Shown here: positions 1-9,113 of the stretch, piece after piece
How positions within the stretch are numbered: the stretch's first letter is position 1
Layout: each line of letters begins with the position of its first letter
Origin: Lachnospiraceae bacterium
GTDB lineage: Bacteria; Bacillota; Clostridia; Lachnospirales; Lachnospiraceae
Reading direction: 5' to 3'
NCBI GenBank assembly: GCA_022781985.1
Contig: JALESH010000086.1
Span: 18,195 to 82,194 of the forward strand
Length of the DNA: 64,000 nt
Position numbers and translations under genes: made by a program
The notes under the pieces: model-generated
What the model was told of the DNA's origin: nothing
The model's input: only the letters and a program-made list of their open reading frames with translations
Database searches by the model: none

Positions 1-58
1 GTTATTTTTTTGCAGCAGTCCGGCCTTCCCTTTTTGAAAAATTGCCTGCATCACATTA

Positions 59-87
59 TTGATAAAACCTGTTAATTTAACTATAAT
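59..87 (+). promoter_or_regulatory. Sigma-A type promoter of the radical SAM operon
   Basis: TTGATA at 59-64 and a perfect TATAAT at 82-87 are separated by 17 bases. An AGGAGGA ribosome site follows at 94-100. This probably drives the radical SAM, DUF2344, RNase E/G and NUDIX genes. Confidence 0.7.
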
Positions 88-105
88 AAAAACAGGAGGA
101 ATGCT

Positions 106-1998
106 ATGACAAAACAATATAGGGAGTCGGTAGACATGGAAAAGCTGGCTTTAAGCGATGAAATACTCTTAAAAATAGAAAAGCCCGCCCGGTATATCGG
201 GAATGAGGTAAATTCAGTGACAAAGGAAAAGAGCAGGGTAGCCATCAGGATCGGGATGTGTTTTCCCGATGTTTACGAGATCGGCATGTCCCATCTGGGC
301 ATTCAGATTTTATATGATATGTTCAACAGCTTTGAGGATGTCTGGTGTGAAAGGGTCTATTCGCCTTGGGTGGATCTGGATCGGATCATGAGACAGAACC
401 ACATCCCGCTCTTTGGGCTGGAGTCCCAGGAACCAGTGAAGCGCATGGATTTTCTTGCAATTACTATCCAATATGAGATGTGCTATACCAATATTCTGCA
501 GGTGCTGGATCTGTCAGGGATTCCCCTGATGGCTGAGGAGAGGACCTGGGAGGATCCCATCGTGATCGGAGGGGGGCCCTGTGTATATAATCCGGAGCCG
601 CTGGCAGTATTTTTTGATATCTTTTATATCGGTGAAGGGGAGACCCGGTATCGGGAACTTTTGGATTTGTATAAGGCTTCCAGAAGCAGAGGGGATTCCC
701 GAAAGGAATTTCTGCGAAAGGCTGCCGGACTGCCGGGGATGTATGTGCCCTGCTTTTATGAGGTGAGCTACAGGGAGGATGGAACTATCCTGGCCATGGA
801 ACCCATGGAAGAGGGGATTCCGGCAAAAATAACCAAAGAGATTGAGATGAATGTTTCTGATACCTATTATCCCAGGAAACCGGTGGTGCCCTTTATTAAG
901 GTGACACAGGACAGGGTGGTGCTGGAGATCCAGAGGGGCTGTATCAGAGGCTGCCGCTTCTGCCAGGCGGGGCAGGTCTATCGTCCGGTAAGGGAGAGAG
1001 ATGTGGAGATGCTGAAGGAATATGCTGTCTCTATGCTGGAGAATACCGGCCATGAGGAAATCTCCTTAAGCTCCCTGAGCTCCAGTGACTACAGCAGGCT
1101 GCCTGAGCTGATCGGCTTTTTGATTGAGGAGTGCAGGAAAAAGAAAATCAATATTTCCCTTCCATCTCTCAGGATCGATGCTTTTTCCCTGGATGTGATG
1201 AGCAAGGTACAGGATGTCAAAAAGAGCAGTCTGACCTTTGCGCCGGAGGCGGGCAGTCAGAGGCTTCGGAATGTGATCAATAAGGGGCTGACTGAGGATG
1301 TGATACTGAAGGGGGCGGCTATGGCCTTCCAGGGGGGCTGGACCAGGGTGAAGCTCTACTTCATGCTGGGGCTTCCCGGGGAAACAGAGGAGGATATCCG
1401 TGGGATTGCCGATCTATGCAATAAGATAGCGGCAGCCTTTTTTGAAAACGTTCCAAAGGATAAGAGGGTGAACGGAAAGGTGCAGATCGTGGCCAGCACC
1501 TCCTTCTTTGTGCCCAAACCCTTTACTCCTTTCCAGTGGTCCGGTATGTGTACCAAAGAGGAGTTCCTGGACAAGGCTCACCTGACCAGGGTCCGGATCA
1601 GGGAGCAGCTCAATCAGAAAAGTATCAAATATAATTGGCACGAGGCAGATGTGAGCGTGCTGGAGGGGGTGCTTGCCCGGGGTGACAGGAAGATCTCCCG
1701 TGTGATCCTGAAGGCCTACGAAAAGGGCTGTATCTTCGATGCCTGGAGTGAATACTTCCGCAATGACCTGTGGATGGAGGCCTTCGAGGAGTGCGGCATT
1801 GACATTGGATTTTATACCAGCCGGGAGAGGACGCCGGAGGAGGTTTTTCCCTGGGATTTCATAGACTGTGGTGTGACCAGGGAGTTTCTTCTGAGGGAAT
1901 GGCAGAAGGCGGTGGCGGAAACGGGTACCCCAAACTGCCGGGTGCAGTGCCAGGGCTGTGGTGCAAACCGGTTTGGCGGCGGTGTTTGCTTTGAATGA
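106..1998 (+). CDS. TIGR03960-type B12-binding/radical SAM protein
   Basis: This 630-residue protein matches the family of large radical SAM proteins with an N-terminal cobalamin-binding-like fold that is found next to a DUF2344 partner. The [4Fe-4S] cluster motif is visible as C279-x3-C283-x2-C286 (RGCIRGCRFC). A GGGP stretch lies near residue 155, and the C-terminus is rich in Cys (CRVQCQGCG), suggesting a second metal site. The substrate is unknown; the conserved neighbourhood with an RNase E/G-family protein and ribosomal genes hints at RNA modification, which is inference. ATG 106 sits five bases after AGGAGGA. Its stop overlaps a possible upstream start of the next gene as ATGA, so the two are probably co-translated. 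Confidence 0.85.
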   Translation: MTKQYRESVDMEKLALSDEILLKIEKPARYIGNEVNSVTKEKSRVAIRIGMCFPDVYEIGMSHLGIQILYDMFNSFEDVWCERVYSPWVDLDRIMRQNHIPLFGLESQEPVKRMDFLAITIQYEMCYTNILQVLDLSGIPLMAEERTWEDPIVIGGGPCVYNPEPLAVFFDIFYIGEGETRYRELLDLYKASRSRGDSRKEFLRKAAGLPGMYVPCFYEVSYREDGTILAMEPMEEGIPAKITKEIEMNVSDTYYPRKPVVPFIKVTQDRVVLEIQRGCIRGCRFCQAGQVYRPVRERDVEMLKEYAVSMLENTGHEEISLSSLSSSDYSRLPELIGFLIEECRKKKINISLPSLRIDAFSLDVMSKVQDVKKSSLTFAPEAGSQRLRNVINKGLTEDVILKGAAMAFQGGWTRVKLYFMLGLPGETEEDIRGIADLCNKIAAAFFENVPKDKRVNGKVQIVASTSFFVPKPFTPFQWSGMCTKEEFLDKAHLTRVRIREQLNQKSIKYNWHEADVSVLEGVLARGDRKISRVILKAYEKGCIFDAWSEYFRNDLWMEAFEECGIDIGFYTSRERTPEEVFPWDFIDCGVTREFLLREWQKAVAETGTPNCRVQCQGCGANRFGGGVCFE

Positions 1999-2033
1999 TT
2001 TCGGAAAAATTGCGGAAAGGAAACAAGGTTCAG

Positions 2034-2759
2034 ATGAAGTTAAGGATAAAATTCGCAAAGACAGGTGTGATGCGCTTTGTGGGACACCTGGATGTGATGA
2101 GATATTTCCAGAAGGCCATCCGAAGGGCAGGGATCGACATCGCCTATTCCGGGGGCTTCAGCCCCCATCAGATCATGTCCTTTGCGGCGCCTCTTGGCCT
2201 GGGACTGCAAAGCCGGGGGGAATATATGGATATTGAAGTAAATTCTTATACCAGCTCGGAGGATATGAAACAAAGACTGAATCAGACCATGGTGCCCGGC
2301 ATGGAGGTGCTGAGCGTCACCATGCTGGGCGATCAGGAAAAAAATGCCATGGCCAGCGTTGCTGCGGCAGAGTATTCTGTTCGCTTCAGGAAAGGCTGTG
2401 AGCCGGATTTTGACTGGGTCAGCCGATTGAAGCTTTTTTATGACAAGCCTTCTGTCATGGTGACAAAGCAGACAAAAAAAAGCCGGCTGGAGGTGGATTT
2501 AAAGCCGGCCATCTATTCTCTGTCTGTATCCGAGTCTGCATCAGACGGCCGGGACAGGGCGGAGATCCGAATGTTTGTGGATGCCAGCAGCGCGGGAAAT
2601 GTGAAGCCCCGGATGATCCTGGAGGCATTTCTGGCTGAAAACGGCAGGACCCTGGACGAAGCTGCCCTGGAGATTACCAGAGAAGATACTTATACCAATA
2701 CAGGGACGGCGGAACAGCCGGTATTTGTTCCCCTGGATGCAGTAGGAAGGGCTTTCTGA
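2034..2759 (+). CDS. DUF2344 (TIGR03936) radical SAM-associated protein
   Basis: The protein of about 241 residues begins MKLRIKFAKTGVMRFVGHLD, the usual N-terminus of the DUF2344 family, which in some bacteria is fused to the radical SAM protein encoded just upstream. I chose ATG 2034 because family members start close to the KFxKTG motif and an AAAGGA lies 12 bases upstream. An in-frame ATG at 1995 overlapping the previous stop would add 13 residues. The function is not established. The pairing implies it is a partner or substrate-recognition subunit of the radical SAM enzyme. Confidence 0.85.
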   Translation: MKLRIKFAKTGVMRFVGHLDVMRYFQKAIRRAGIDIAYSGGFSPHQIMSFAAPLGLGLQSRGEYMDIEVNSYTSSEDMKQRLNQTMVPGMEVLSVTMLGDQEKNAMASVAAAEYSVRFRKGCEPDFDWVSRLKLFYDKPSVMVTKQTKKSRLEVDLKPAIYSLSVSESASDGRDRAEIRMFVDASSAGNVKPRMILEAFLAENGRTLDEAALEITREDTYTNTGTAEQPVFVPLDAVGRAF

Positions 2760-2761
2760 GT

Positions 2762-3949
2762 ATGGATAAAAAATGTATTATCTTAAAGAGAGAGGGAAAA
2801 ATCCTCTCCCTGGTTTTTCACGGAAACCGGCTGGTCAGGGCCGGAGCGGAGGATGAGGGGGGCGGCATTCTGGGCCGTATCCATATCGCCCGTGTCAAGG
2901 ATGTGGTAAATAGTATCCATGCTGCATTTGTGGAAATCCAGCCGGGAGTCCGCTGTTTTCTCAGCCTGAGGGAGGTACGGAAGCCCCTTCTGCTGAACCG
3001 TGAGTATGACGGCCGCCTGCTGGCCGAAGATGAGCTTCTGGTGCAGGTGAACAAAGAGGCCATAGGGAACAAACCGCCCTCCGTTACCTGCAATGTTTCC
3101 CTGGACGGAAAATACTGTGTCCTGTCCCTGGGAAAGCCCGGGATCTCATATTCGGCCAAGCTGTCGGCAAAGGCCAGGGTAAGGATCGCCAAAGGACTGG
3201 AGGATGGGGAGCGGGGCATGGATAAATTCGGCATCATCATCCGTACCAATGCCAGAGACCTGCAGGAGGAGCTGGCTCCCCTGAGGGAGGAGATCTGCAG
3301 GCTTTCCGGAACGATGGAGGAATTGCTGAGGATTGCTCCCTTTCGTACCTGCTTTTCTCTTCTCTATGAAAAGCCTCCGGCCTATCTGACCGGGCTCAGG
3401 GATATGTATGCAGGACAGTATGAGGAAATCCTTACGGACGACAGGGAAATCTTTGAAAAAATAAGTGTCTTTTCCGGGATGCATCCGGAATTTGCCCTGC
3501 CCCCCGCCAGGCTTTATCAGGATGTTCGGCTCCCCCTTGGCAGGCTCTATGGGGTAGAAAAGCATCTGCAGCAGGCTCTGGGCAGAAAAGTCTGGATGAG
3601 GTCGGGAGGCTATCTGATCATAGAACCCACAGAGGCTCTGACTGTGATCGATGTCAACAGCGGAAAAGCAGAGACAGGAAAGAGGGGGGAGGAGGCTTAT
3701 TTCAGGATCAACATGGAGGCTGCAGAGGAGATTGCAGTGCAGCTGGCCCTTCGGAATATCTCCGGCATCATTGTCATTGATTTTATCAGTATGGCCGGGG
3801 AAGAGGAGCGCAGAAGGCTGATGGCCCATTTCGGCGACCTGCTGAAAAGGGATGCCGTAAGAAGCAGGCTGGTGGACATCACGGCACTGGGACTGGTAGA
3901 GGTCACCAGGATGAAGATCAGCAGACCCCTGAAGGAACAGCTGGGCTGA
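2762..3949 (+). CDS. Ribonuclease E/G family protein, short form
   Basis: This 395-residue protein has an N-terminal S1-like region (about 35-120) and the RNase H-like catalytic core of RNase E/G. The two catalytic aspartates are D297 (VIDVNSG) and D340 (VIDFIS), 43 residues apart exactly as in Escherichia coli RNase E. The chain ends a few residues after the VTRMKISRPL segment, just before the position where E. coli RNase E carries its CPxC zinc link. The zinc link and small domain that build the tetramer are therefore missing. It starts two bases after the DUF2344 stop and belongs to the same transcript. It may act as a single-stranded RNA endonuclease with a different oligomeric state, or as an RNA-binding protein. 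Confidence 0.85.
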   Translation: MDKKCIILKREGKILSLVFHGNRLVRAGAEDEGGGILGRIHIARVKDVVNSIHAAFVEIQPGVRCFLSLREVRKPLLLNREYDGRLLAEDELLVQVNKEAIGNKPPSVTCNVSLDGKYCVLSLGKPGISYSAKLSAKARVRIAKGLEDGERGMDKFGIIIRTNARDLQEELAPLREEICRLSGTMEELLRIAPFRTCFSLLYEKPPAYLTGLRDMYAGQYEEILTDDREIFEKISVFSGMHPEFALPPARLYQDVRLPLGRLYGVEKHLQQALGRKVWMRSGGYLIIEPTEALTVIDVNSGKAETGKRGEEAYFRINMEAAEEIAVQLALRNISGIIVIDFISMAGEEERRRLMAHFGDLLKRDAVRSRLVDITALGLVEVTRMKISRPLKEQLG

Positions 3950-3994
3950 AGGGATAAGCCTGGCAAAACAGCGGAAAAGGACAGAGGAGGTTCC

Positions 3995-4561
3995 ATGCAA
4001 TTTATAAAACTGGAAAAGGTGAAGGATGGTAAGTACCTGAAAAATTATGAGCTTACTTATCTGAATAAGGCTGGGAAGGAAAAAAAGTATGAAATCGTCA
4101 GCCGCAGGGAGCTGAAAAGTGTGGAGGATATCGGACAGAAGGCCAGTGGCCTGTCCATTGCAGCGGTAAACGGAGACAGGCTTTTGCTGCTGCGGGAATT
4201 CCGTATGGGAATCAACAGAAGCATTTACAATCTCTGTGCAGGCATGCTGGAGGAAGGGGAGACGATTGAGGAATGTGCGGCCAGAGAGCTGTACGAGGAG
4301 ACAGGGCTTACTGTAAAGAAAATCATCGACATCCTGCCCGCCTCCTATGCTGCCGTAGCTATTTCCGATACCATGACCCATATCGTATTTGCCCAGGCTG
4401 AGGGCAGCTTCCAGGATCATACCTCGGATAATGAGATGATTGAAGCGGGATTTTATACACGGGAAGAGGTGGCAGCACTTTTAAGGCAGGAGAAATTCAG
4501 TTCCAGGGCACAGATGACTGCCTATTTTTTCTCAAAGGGCCTTTTTCCGTCCTTAAATTAG
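3995..4561 (+). CDS. NUDIX hydrolase, ADP-ribose pyrophosphatase type
   Basis: The 188-residue protein carries a complete NUDIX box at about residues 83-105: GMLEEGETIEECAARELYEE followed by TGL. This supplies the metal-binding glutamates that hydrolyse nucleoside diphosphates linked to another moiety. The layout, with an N-terminal beta-rich region before the box, resembles ADP-sugar pyrophosphatases. A GAGGAGG ribosome site at 3985-3991 precedes ATG 3995. It is the last gene of the first operon; the L21 promoter begins ten bases after its stop. Confidence 0.85.
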   Translation: MQFIKLEKVKDGKYLKNYELTYLNKAGKEKKYEIVSRRELKSVEDIGQKASGLSIAAVNGDRLLLLREFRMGINRSIYNLCAGMLEEGETIEECAARELYEETGLTVKKIIDILPASYAAVAISDTMTHIVFAQAEGSFQDHTSDNEMIEAGFYTREEVAALLRQEKFSSRAQMTAYFFSKGLFPSLN

Positions 4562-4570
4562 TTTTATGGC

Positions 4571-4599
4571 TTGACATTGCAAAATCGAAATGATAGACT
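4571..4599 (+). promoter_or_regulatory. Promoter of the rplU-prp-rpmA operon
   Basis: A perfect TTGACA at 4571-4576 is followed, after 17 bases, by TAGACT at 4594-4599. Transcription would start near 4606 and include the L21 leader. Confidence 0.7.
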
Positions 4600-4605
4600 A
4601 TTGGA

Positions 4606-4692
4606 GTATGCCGCATAGATAGGCTTAAGTGTGTCCCGGGCGGACACCGCCGACCCTAGCGAGTAAAACAGACATGGTCTGTATAATAGGAG
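4606..4692 (+). ncRNA. L21 ribosomal protein leader (autoregulatory)
   Basis: The stretch between the promoter and the rplU ribosome site has the layout of the Firmicutes L21 leader RNA. It has a hairpin GTGTCC/GGACAC (4631-4636 with 4642-4647), a conserved-looking CCGACCCTAGCGAGT segment, and a second hairpin ACAGAC/GTCTGT (4668-4673 with 4677-4682) just before AGGAGG. By analogy, excess L21 binds here and lowers operon expression. The identification is by eye; a covariance model search would settle it. Confidence 0.7.
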
Positions 4693-4699
4693 GTGCAAT

Positions 4700-5005
4700 A
4701 TGTACGCAATTATTGCCACAGGTGGAAAGCAGTATAAGGTTTCCGAGGGCGATGTGATCAAGGTTGAAAAGCTGGATGCAGAGCCCGGAAGTGCTGTTAC
4801 CTTTGATCAGGTAATGGCGATTAGTGACAATGGTCTGAAGGTTGGCGGCGATGTGGCCGGCTCTACCGTAACTGCTACCGTTATGGAGCAGGGAAAAGGG
4901 AAGAAGATCATTGTTTACAAGTATAAGAGAAAAACCGGCTACCACAAGAAAAACGGTCATAGGCAAGCATACACACAGGTGAAGATTGACAAAATCAATG
5001 CATAG
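4700..5005 (+). CDS. rplU: 50S ribosomal protein L21
   Basis: The 101-residue protein begins [14 protein letters not shown] and ends with [13 protein letters not shown], both hallmarks of L21, and has the usual family length. It binds 23S rRNA in the large subunit. An AGGAGG site lies eight bases upstream of ATG 4700. It is followed after three bases by the protease gene prp and then rpmA, the standard Firmicutes arrangement. Confidence 0.97.
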   Translation: MYAIIATGGKQYKVSEGDVIKVEKLDAEPGSAVTFDQVMAISDNGLKVGGDVAGSTVTATVMEQGKGKKIIVYKYKRKTGYHKKNGHRQAYTQVKIDKINA

Positions 5006-5008
5006 ATT

Positions 5009-5338
5009 ATGACTAAGGTTATCATTAGGAAAACGACAGACGGAGAATTCAGGGAATTCAGCTGTACCGGACATGCCGGCTTTGCATACAGCGGAAGCGA
5101 TATTGTATGTGCCGCCATATCCATTCTGGTAATCAATACCATTAATTCTATGGAGAAGCTTGCCGGTGAAGAGCTGGAGACGGCGGCCGATGAAAAAGCC
5201 GGCTCTATTGCATGCCGTTTCAGAAGACGGCCTTCTGAGGGAGGGAGGCTTCTGATGGATTCCATGATACTTGGCCTGTTCCATATCGAAAAGCAATATG
5301 GCAGTAAGTATTTAGCAGTTATATTTGAGGAGGTGTAA
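5009..5338 (+). CDS. prp: Ribosomal-processing cysteine protease Prp
   Basis: This 109-residue protein has the Prp signature GHAGFA...DIVCAAIS, giving the catalytic pair H22 and C34. In Staphylococcus aureus, Prp removes the short N-terminal extension of ribosomal protein L27. Here L27 is encoded directly downstream and carries that same extension, so the enzyme and its substrate are both visible. The rplU stop is three bases upstream, and the rpmA start lies five bases after the prp stop. Confidence 0.95.
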   Translation: MTKVIIRKTTDGEFREFSCTGHAGFAYSGSDIVCAAISILVINTINSMEKLAGEELETAADEKAGSIACRFRRRPSEGGRLLMDSMILGLFHIEKQYGSKYLAVIFEEV

Positions 5339-5342
5339 GGCT

Positions 5343-5627
5343 ATGTTGAATATGAACCTTCAGTTTTTCGCTCATAAAAAGGGTGTAGGTTCCACCAAGA
5401 ACGGCAGAGATTCCGAATCCAAGAGACTTGGTGCGAAGAGGGCTGACGGGCAGTTCGTTAAGGCAGGAAATATTCTGTACAGGCAGCGCGGAACAAAGAT
5501 TCATCCGGGCATCAATGTAGGAAGAGGCGGAGATGACACTTTATTCGCATTAGTAGACGGTGTACTTAGATTCGAAAGAAAAGGAAGAGACAAAAAACAA
5601 GCTTCCGTATATCCTGTAGAGCAGTAG
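5343..5627 (+). CDS. rpmA: 50S ribosomal protein L27 precursor with Prp-cleaved leader
   Basis: The 94-residue protein begins [20 protein letters not shown]. The LQFF|AHKKG junction (after F9) matches the Prp cleavage motif. Mature L27 would therefore start AHKKG, placing its N-terminal arm near the peptidyl transferase centre. ATG 5343 was chosen because of GAGGAGG at 5327-5333 and the family N-terminus; an in-frame ATG at 5325 would fuse an unrelated hexapeptide. A strong terminator follows. Confidence 0.97.
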   Translation: MLNMNLQFFAHKKGVGSTKNGRDSESKRLGAKRADGQFVKAGNILYRQRGTKIHPGINVGRGGDDTLFALVDGVLRFERKGRDKKQASVYPVEQ

Positions 5628-5639
5628 TACGAACGAATC

Positions 5640-5675
5640 GGGCTTCAAACATATCTAATGTTTGAAGCCCTTTTT
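5640..5675 (+). terminator. Terminator of the rplU-prp-rpmA operon
   Basis: A perfect 13-base stem (GGGCTTCAAACAT at 5640-5652 with its complement at 5658-5670), a five-base loop and a run of T at 5671-5675 form a textbook intrinsic terminator. Confidence 0.92.
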
Positions 5676-5677
5676 GA

Positions 5678-7018
<1,341 letters not shown>

Positions 7019-7047
7019 CAGTTAGAAAATGAATGGAGCATTGACCT

Positions 7048-7338
7048 ATGACAAGTAAGCAGAGAAGTTATTTAAAGAGTCTGGCAAACAGCCTGGAGCC
7101 TGTGATCCAGGTGGGAAAGTCCGGTCTTTCACCGGAGGTGACCCAGGCTGTTTCAGAAGCGTTCCATACCCGCGAGCTGATTAAGATCGGCGTATTGAAG
7201 AACTGTGCCGATGATCCCAGAAGCATTGCTGAAATGCTGGCAGGGAGGACACATTCCCAGGTGGTGCAGGTGATCGGCAAAAAAATCATACTCTATAAAG
7301 AGAGCAGGGAGCATAAACGAATCATTCTTCCATCCTGA
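7048..7338 (+). CDS. yhbY: CRS1/YhbY RNA-binding protein
   Basis: The 96-residue protein is a single CRM domain: it starts MTSKQRSYLKSLA, contains the VGKSGLS loop in place of the usual GxxG motif, and ends KKIILYKES. YhbY associates with pre-50S particles in E. coli and its gene commonly follows obg, as here (29 bases downstream). It is likely an accessory large-subunit assembly factor. Confidence 0.92.
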   Translation: MTSKQRSYLKSLANSLEPVIQVGKSGLSPEVTQAVSEAFHTRELIKIGVLKNCADDPRSIAEMLAGRTHSQVVQVIGKKIILYKESREHKRIILPS

Positions 7339-7356
7339 GAAGGGGGATTGGCGCAT

Positions 7357-7968
7357 ATGCAGAGAAAGAAAATCGGAATCATGGGTGGTACCTTCAACCC
7401 CATACACATGGGACACCTCCTGTTGGCAGAGCAGGCAAAGGAAAGCTTTTGTCTGGATCAGGTGCTCTTTATCCCCAGCGGCTGTCCCTACATGAAGGAT
7501 CAGAGAGAGGTGGCAGACAAATATATGCGGCTGGAGATGGCCAGGCTGGCTATAGCGGATAATCCGGCCTTTCAGCTTTCTGCCATGGAAGTAGAGCGGG
7601 AGGGAGACAGCTACACCTTCGAAACGCTTGCGGCCCTGAGGGAGAAGGAGGCGGAGGCGGATTTCTATTTTATAGCCGGGGCCGACAGCATCTTTGATAT
7701 GGAGAGGTGGAAGAACCCGGAAGCTGTTTTTGGATACTGTACCATACTGGCTGCTGTCCGGGAAGGAGAGGACAGCCTGAAGCTGGAAAAAGGGATTTCC
7801 CGCCTCAGAATACAATACAATGCCTGTGTGAAACAGATCCCCATGAAGGAAATCGGCATCTCCTCCACAGATATCAGAAACCGGCTGAAAAGGGGAATGT
7901 CTGTCCGCTACATGGTTCCTGATCCGGTCATTTCTTATATAGAGAAAAATCATTTATATGGCTTGTAA
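7357..7968 (+). CDS. nadD: Nicotinate-nucleotide adenylyltransferase
   Basis: The protein of about 203 residues begins MQRKKIGIMGGTFNPIHMGH, containing the nucleotidyltransferase HxGH motif, and has the ISSTDIR motif near its C-terminus. It transfers AMP from ATP to nicotinate mononucleotide, the penultimate step of NAD synthesis. ATG 7357 was preferred over an in-frame TTG at 7348 because the GAAGGGGGA ribosome site (7338-7346) is correctly spaced only from the ATG. Confidence 0.95.
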   Translation: MQRKKIGIMGGTFNPIHMGHLLLAEQAKESFCLDQVLFIPSGCPYMKDQREVADKYMRLEMARLAIADNPAFQLSAMEVEREGDSYTFETLAALREKEAEADFYFIAGADSIFDMERWKNPEAVFGYCTILAAVREGEDSLKLEKGISRLRIQYNACVKQIPMKEIGISSTDIRNRLKRGMSVRYMVPDPVISYIEKNHLYGL

Positions 7969-8024
7969 GACAGAAACCAATCATTTATATGGGAAAACAG
8001 GAGCGGGAAAGGAGTCGTTACAGG

Positions 8025-8642
8025 ATGCATAAATCATCCAATCTGAGAAAAATCCGCAAATCCATGGAAAAGACGCTGGATCCGAAGCGTTTTGAGCATA
8101 CTTTGGGGGTGGCTTATACCGCGGCTGCCCTGGCCATGTGCTACGGAGAAGACATCGTAAAGGCTGAGACAGCCGGAATGCTCCATGACTGCGCTAAATG
8201 CATGAGCAATGAAAAAAAGCTTTCCATATGTGAAAAGCACAACATCAGCATCAACGATATTGAGTACAAAAACCCTTTTTTGCTGCATGCCAAGGTAGGC
8301 AGCTATATTGCCATGAAAAAATATAATGTACATGACAGAGATACGATCAATGCCATACTGAACCATACCACAGGGCGGCCGAACATGTCATTGCTGGAAA
8401 AGATCATCTTTGTAGCGGACTATATTGAGCCCGGCAGGAAACAGGCCCCTAATCTGAGCGAAATCCGCCGGCAGGCCTTTTTGGATCTGGATGAGGCGCT
8501 GTTCAGAATCCTGGGCGATACACTGGTATATCTGGACTCGGTGAAGGGAGATGTGGATCCCATGACACAAAAAACCTATGATTTTTATAAAGAATATATG
8601 GAAAATAAGAGGAGGGAAGCAGCCCATGGACAGCATGGATAA
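8025..8642 (+). CDS. yqeK: YqeK-type HD domain phosphohydrolase
   Basis: The protein of about 205 residues is an HD-domain hydrolase of the YqeK family. Its motifs are RFEHTLGV, LHDCAK (the HD pair) and the later HTTG segment that completes the metal site. Characterised YqeK proteins cleave diadenosine tetraphosphate symmetrically. The gene follows nadD, the usual Firmicutes position. ATG 8025 has GGAAAGGAG ten bases upstream; an in-frame ATG at 7989 lacks a site. Its 3' end overlaps the rsfS start by 17 bases. Confidence 0.93.
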   Translation: MHKSSNLRKIRKSMEKTLDPKRFEHTLGVAYTAAALAMCYGEDIVKAETAGMLHDCAKCMSNEKKLSICEKHNISINDIEYKNPFLLHAKVGSYIAMKKYNVHDRDTINAILNHTTGRPNMSLLEKIIFVADYIEPGRKQAPNLSEIRRQAFLDLDEALFRILGDTLVYLDSVKGDVDPMTQKTYDFYKEYMENKRREAAHGQHG

Positions 8643-9000
8643 AAGCAGGGAAATGACACGCCTGGCCATTCAGGCACTGGAGGATAAAAAGGCGGAGGAT
8701 ATCAGAATTATTGACATCCGCCAGGTCTCCATACTGGCGGATTATTTTATCATTGCCAGCGGTACCAACCGCAGTCAGATACAGGCTATGACTGACAATG
8801 TGTCAGAGGTACTGGGCAGGTCCGGTACAGCACTCAGGCAGGTAGAGGGCTATGACACTGCAAACTGGATCCTGATGGACTTCGGAGATATCATTGTTCA
8901 TATCTTTGATAAGGAAAACCGGCTGTTTTATAATCTGGAGCGTATCTGGCAGGATGGGAAACAGGTGGAGCTGTCTGAGTTTTCGGATTGGGACAAATAG
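8626..9000 (+). CDS. rsfS: Ribosome silencing factor RsfS
   Basis: The protein of about 124 residues contains the RsfS core ILADYFIIASGTNRSQIQAM and the late segments GYDTANWILMDFGDIIVHIF and YNLERIW. RsfS binds L14 and blocks subunit joining when nutrients are scarce. ATG 8626 lies nine bases after GAGGAGGG. The start lies inside the yqeK 3' end, implying translational coupling. Confidence 0.95.
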   Translation: MDSMDKSREMTRLAIQALEDKKAEDIRIIDIRQVSILADYFIIASGTNRSQIQAMTDNVSEVLGRSGTALRQVEGYDTANWILMDFGDIIVHIFDKENRLFYNLERIWQDGKQVELSEFSDWDK

Positions 9001-9030
9001 GGTATAGTCAATATAAAATGTAAAATATCA

Positions 9031-9059
9031 TTGACAAATAAATGTTTCCAGAGTAATAT
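9031..9059 (+). promoter_or_regulatory. Promoter of the livK gene
   Basis: TTGACA at 9031-9036 and TAATAT at 9054-9059 are 17 bases apart, about 55 bases upstream of the lipoprotein start. Confidence 0.65.
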
Positions 9060-9113
9060 TATTCAGAAATATAGGATGTTTTTCATTTCTATATGATAAA
9101 GGAGGAGAAGATT

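Noticed and set aside
3146..4420. 424-codon minus-strand frame
   Set aside because: It is antisense to the RNase E/G and NUDIX genes, both of which show intact motifs.
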